Shown piece after piece: positions 22,676-25,475 of a DNA stretch of 25,475 nt (the first letter of the stretch is position 1; each line of letters starts with the position of its first letter). The notes below the pieces were generated by a model, which was not told the origin of the DNA, did no database searches, and saw only the letters and a program-made list of their open reading frames with translations. The stretch is from the NCBI GenBank assembly GCA_051878935.1, contig JBJELB010000111.1:1-25475 (forward strand), given 5' to 3'. A program made the translations under genes and the position numbers. Origin of the DNA: CANQDT01 sp051878935. GTDB taxonomy: Bacteria > Bacillota > Clostridia > Lachnospirales > Lachnospiraceae.

Positions 22676-23341
22676 ATGTGGAATAATGTATGGACACAAA
22701 CATGGATAGGATATGTGATAGCTGGTATTGGAATCTTTTCGGTGCTTCAGAAGCTGATTCTTGCCACTCATTACCGAAAACTGGTATTTGCATCCGGTAA
22801 TATAGGTATTTCCAGACAAAAACTGATTCGTTCCCTGAAGAGCAAGGTGGAAAACAATTATGAAATGAATCTGAAGATTCATGATGTTTCTTCTTTTGTA
22901 CGTAAATATTTTCAGGACAAGAAATATCTGGGTATTACATATACAAGATGGAATCAATTGCATGTGCAGACACTTCTGTTGCTGGGATTATTAGAAACAG
23001 CACAACTCTTGATTCTCCCTGCAACACAGAATCGGGCAGCGGGGCAGACTCTTTTGGCGACTGTGGCTCTGGGTCTGGTCTTGACGCTGATAGAAGAGAT
23101 TATGGGAAACCGGAATCGTTTTTCGGAAGTCATGGATAACCTTGAAAACTATATTGCTAATTTTTATCAGAATAAGCTGGAACAACAGACAGAAGGAACA
23201 GATCGCACCATTGAGCAGGATATGGATTATCTGAAATCCTGTATTGGTGAGATTGCCAGTACACGGGAAGATGGGAGCAGCGGTTTGTCTCCCAAGGAAG
23301 CGAAGATTGTGGAAGACATATTAAATGAGTTTTTTGCATAA
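22676..23341 (+). CDS. Small membrane protein of unknown function
   Basis: 221 residues. I see one hydrophobic helix near residues 10-30 and two near 95-113 and 118-140. A basic segment lies between them, and an acidic, probably helical C-terminal tail of about 75 residues (NLENYIANFYQNKLEQQ and beyond) follows. No family is recognised. The start at 22676 is preferred because GAGGG lies 7 bases upstream and the protein then begins directly with the first helix; in-frame upstream starts at 22586 and 22649 lack an SD. It stands between murG and pdaA, so a cell-envelope role is possible but only by context. Confidence 0.75.
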   Translation: MWNNVWTQTWIGYVIAGIGIFSVLQKLILATHYRKLVFASGNIGISRQKLIRSLKSKVENNYEMNLKIHDVSSFVRKYFQDKKYLGITYTRWNQLHVQTLLLLGLLETAQLLILPATQNRAAGQTLLATVALGLVLTLIEEIMGNRNRFSEVMDNLENYIANFYQNKLEQQTEGTDRTIEQDMDYLKSCIGEIASTREDGSSGLSPKEAKIVEDILNEFFA

Positions 23342-23376
23342 TCTATAGCAATGGATAGGGAAAGCGGGAATAGAAA

Positions 23377-24231
23377 TTGCAATTAAAACGAGTGATAGGA
23401 ATTCTGGTGATTGCCGGAATTGCCTGTGTTGCAATCAGAAAGTCAGTTTCCCTGACAGATGTTGCAGTATCACAGTTTTCCAAGGAAACGAGCGACCAAC
23501 AGAATGATTTGATGACCTTTTCCAATGATAAAAAAGCGTGGTGGATGAAACGTAGAGATAATCATGAACCTTCGGAGGCGCAAAATGAAATTAATCTGGA
23601 AAAGTATGATGCCTGTTATTTGGGACCGGAATCGAATAAAAAAGGACAGAAAAAGGTGATGTACCTGACGTTCGATTGTGGATATGAAAATGGGTATACA
23701 GAAACAATGCTGGATATTTTGAAAGAGCATAAGGCAAAGGCGGTCTTCTTCGTTACGAAGCATTATATTACCTCCAGTGCACCAATAGTGAAAAGAATGA
23801 AAGAAGAGGGACATCTGGTCGGAAACCATACCTGTTCCCATCCAAGTATGCCGGAAATTTCTCTTGAGAAGCAGGAACAGGAGATAAAAGAATGTGCTGA
23901 GATTATGAAAGAAGAGACAGGATATTCTATGGATAAACTGTTTCGTCCACCGAAAGGAGAATATAGTGAAAGAACCTTACAACTGGTAAAATCCCTGGGA
24001 TACCGGACCATATTCTGGAGCATAGCATATCTGGATTATGACGTAAATAAACAACCGGGAAAGGAATATGTTATCAATCATTTTAAAGAGTATCATCATA
24101 ACCGGGCGATTGCATTGATTCATAATGTATCTTCATCAAACGCCGAAGCTTTGGATGAGGTATTGACTTATCTGGAAGGGGCAGGCTATCGATTTGCATT
24201 GCCTTTAACAAAACAAAAGAATAAGTCGTGA
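23377..24231 (+). CDS. pdaA: PdaA-type peptidoglycan deacetylase
   Basis: 284 residues. An N-terminal hydrophobic segment (about 5-20) acts as signal or anchor. The conserved PdaA opening (AWWMKRRDNHEPSE, 54-67) is followed by a NodB domain: TFDCGYENGYT (98-108), HTCSH (151-155), RPPKGEYS (190-197) and IHN (249-250). PdaA makes muramic delta-lactam in spore cortex. The second metal-region aspartate is replaced (D100-C101), as in PdaA proteins, which have another residue there. The start is TTG at 23377, with GCGGGA about 8 bases upstream. A terminator overlaps the stop. Confidence 0.88.
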   Translation: MQLKRVIGILVIAGIACVAIRKSVSLTDVAVSQFSKETSDQQNDLMTFSNDKKAWWMKRRDNHEPSEAQNEINLEKYDACYLGPESNKKGQKKVMYLTFDCGYENGYTETMLDILKEHKAKAVFFVTKHYITSSAPIVKRMKEEGHLVGNHTCSHPSMPEISLEKQEQEIKECAEIMKEETGYSMDKLFRPPKGEYSERTLQLVKSLGYRTIFWSIAYLDYDVNKQPGKEYVINHFKEYHHNRAIALIHNVSSSNAEALDEVLTYLEGAGYRFALPLTKQKNKS

Positions 24232-24254
24232 CCGATGAAGCGGTCACGACTTAT
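24221..24254. terminator. Shared hairpin between convergent pdaA and araC-type gene
   Basis: A perfect 14-bp stem (24221-24234 with 24241-24254) with a 6-nt loop; the pdaA stop codon lies in the left arm. On the minus strand a T-rich TCTTTTGTTTT follows, so it works best as terminator for the minus-strand regulator. On the plus strand the tail is weaker. Confidence 0.7.
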
Positions 24255-24260
24255 GAGAAA

Positions 24261-25121
24261 TTATTCTTCGGATTCCGAAATTCTTTTTTTATATTTTTCT
24301 TCAGCAGGAGAATAGCCCAGCACACGCTGGTAAGCGCGATAGAAAGTAGAATATGTGGTGTAGCCTACTTCTTTCGCAATCTGTGTGATATTGTCAGACG
24401 TTGTTGTCTGAGAACGGCGAATTTTTTCCTGTGCCATCATAATACGTTTGCTCTGGATGTACTCTGTGATGGACATGCCAAGTGTCTCTTTACAGATCCG
24501 GTTGATTTTATCTTTGGATATATCCAGATCAGCAGTGATTCGTTTTAACGTTAAAGGTTCAGCTATGTGGTCTTCCACAAATTTTGTTAAACGTTCTGTT
24601 TCGGCTCTATTGACGGAAGGAAGGAAAGTATCGATATCTTCCATAGATAGAAGGTAAGCAAGGATGGTTTCAATCAATGCAGCAGAGAATAATGGCTGAA
24701 TCTCTTCTGCCAGAGAAACGGTATCCATCAGATTTTCGATATAAACCGGCAGTCTGGATTCGGATATCTCTGTATAAAAAGAATATTTGCCCAGAATATT
24801 TTCCTGATAGAGACGAAGCAGTATGAAACGGTGCTCGGCCGGTATAATTTCCGGTGTGAACATGATACTGCTAAAGGTAATTTCTGTTTCCGGTTTAGCC
24901 AGCAGGGTATGCGGGATGTTTGGCGGAATCAGAATAATGCTGTCCTCCGGCATAGGGAAAGACAGCTGGTTCATAATAAAGACAGCATTTCCTTTTTCCA
25001 GATACAGTATTTCGTAGTTGGTATGTGTTTTCAGTGTATGATTTTCTTCATTTAATTTATCACTCTGCATACAGATGCGGCGATAAGCGAGTCCTTTTAA
25101 CTGATTTTCAACGAGTATCAT
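24261..25121 (-). CDS. AraC-family transcriptional regulator
   Basis: 286 residues. The N-terminal part is a cupin-like sensor domain (HTNYEILYLEKGNAVF and IPPNIPHTL, about 32-72), which usually binds a sugar or other small ligand. The C-terminal 100 residues hold two helix-turn-helix units, ending in the AraC signature IAKEVGYTTYSTFYRAYQRVLGYSP. The start at 25121 is chosen because AAAGGGGAG lies just upstream; a longer in-frame start at 25184 has no SD and would overlap the -35 box. A promoter is at 25156-25184. The target genes are not evident within the window. Its ligand is unknown. Confidence 0.92.
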   Translation of the reverse strand: MILVENQLKGLAYRRICMQSDKLNEENHTLKTHTNYEILYLEKGNAVFIMNQLSFPMPEDSIILIPPNIPHTLLAKPETEITFSSIMFTPEIIPAEHRFILLRLYQENILGKYSFYTEISESRLPVYIENLMDTVSLAEEIQPLFSAALIETILAYLLSMEDIDTFLPSVNRAETERLTKFVEDHIAEPLTLKRITADLDISKDKINRICKETLGMSITEYIQSKRIMMAQEKIRRSQTTTSDNITQIAKEVGYTTYSTFYRAYQRVLGYSPAEEKYKKRISESEE

Positions 25122-25155
25122 AAAATCTCCCCTTTGTTTGTATATTTTGAGTAAG

Positions 25156-25184
25156 AGTATATCACTTTCATTTGCAATAATCAA
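25156..25184 (-). promoter_or_regulatory. Predicted sigma-A promoter for the AraC-type gene
   Basis: On the minus strand, TTGATT (25179-25184), 17 bp, TATACT (25156-25161). Predicted start near 25149, about 28 nt before the start codon. Confidence 0.65.
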
Positions 25185-25237
25185 TAGGGCAAAAAATAAT
25201 TTGCAATATAAACTGTATCTCTATGGTCTGCATAGGA

Positions 25238-25475
25238 GTCGTTTGCCCCGGTGGGCTGCCGCTGGCTGCAGTGCGTATCTGTTTTTTCGCTGACACCCCG
25301 GTTTGTAGAAAGACAGGCACTCCAATGGACATCACGAAACGCGCCATTGAGTTGTTTGAGTCAACCGCTAGTGATTTCAATATCTTTTTTAGGCACACTT
25401 CCGTTCGGTCTCCAACGCAACGGTACGTAAGCTCCCAGAGAACGGGAGCTAAGTACCGGCGTTTTCAAACGGCCT
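25238..25475. repeat. Long palindromic repeat, copy C (left part, cut by window end)
   Basis: The left arm and apex of the same element as at 9731 and 20123. It shares with copy A the block CCCCGGTGGGCTGCC and the segment AGAAAGACAxGCACTCCAATGG, and with copy B the segment GTTGAGTTGTTTGA. The apex hairpin (GGTAC...GCTCCC with GGGAGC...GTACC) is complete. The window ends inside the right half, so the outer arm cannot be checked. Confidence 0.85.

Overview
The window reads as a chromosomal stretch from a low-to-mid GC Gram-positive anaerobe of the Clostridia, most likely a Lachnospiraceae member (Roseburia/Coprococcus/Blautia type; genus not resolvable by eye). The evidence is the ATP-type PEP carboxykinase, the sporulation-linked genes spmA, spmB and pdaA, the large Firmicutes-type SRP RNA with an Alu domain, a TSCPD-domain protein, and the gene order tmk-holB-ricT-yabB-rsmI and metG-tatD-rsmA. 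Most genes have strong Shine-Dalgarno sites and several have clear sigma-A promoters.

Region 1 (1-464) starts with the 3' part of a tRNA-Lys-like gene whose upstream half is not tRNA. This fits the distal attachment site of an integrated element lying to the left of the window. A strong terminator and a roughly 200-bp multi-branched foldback follow. Region 2 (465-7772) is a plus-strand run: an MFS transporter, an Orn/Lys/Arg-decarboxylase-like PLP enzyme, then a replication and RNA-modification cluster (tmk, holB, ricT, yabB, rsmI), and spmA. Region 3 (7769-9716) has a minus-strand DMT transporter and an AbrB-family regulator lying between spmA and spmB. Region 4 (9731-14831) has palindromic repeat A, pckA and a DUF885 gene on the minus strand, and a membrane-anchored polysaccharide deacetylase on the plus strand. 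Region 5 (14892-20112) is metG-tatD-rsmA, a DUF6128-like gene, tadA and the SRP RNA. Region 6 (20123-24231) is palindromic repeat B, a Nudix hydrolase, a TSCPD protein, murG, a small membrane protein and pdaA. Region 7 (24261-25475) is a minus-strand AraC regulator followed by repeat C, cut by the window edge.

The most unusual content is the family of long (about 400 bp) non-coding near-palindromes at 9731-10142, 20123-20524 and 25238-end. Each can fold end to end into one rod about 200 bp long. Copy A has a perfect 57-bp terminal inverted repeat and copy B a perfect 32-bp arm. The arms differ between copies but stay self-complementary, as do the internal helices and the apical hairpin. This is a covariation-like pattern, although intrastrand gene conversion could also produce it. 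No protein partner or transposase is visible in the window.

Secondary points are two inverted repeats that cover the ribosome binding site of the following gene (18523-18561 and 22613-22675, the latter with a -10 box in its loop), the split of spmA from spmB, and a pckA promoter inside the 3' end of the upstream gene.
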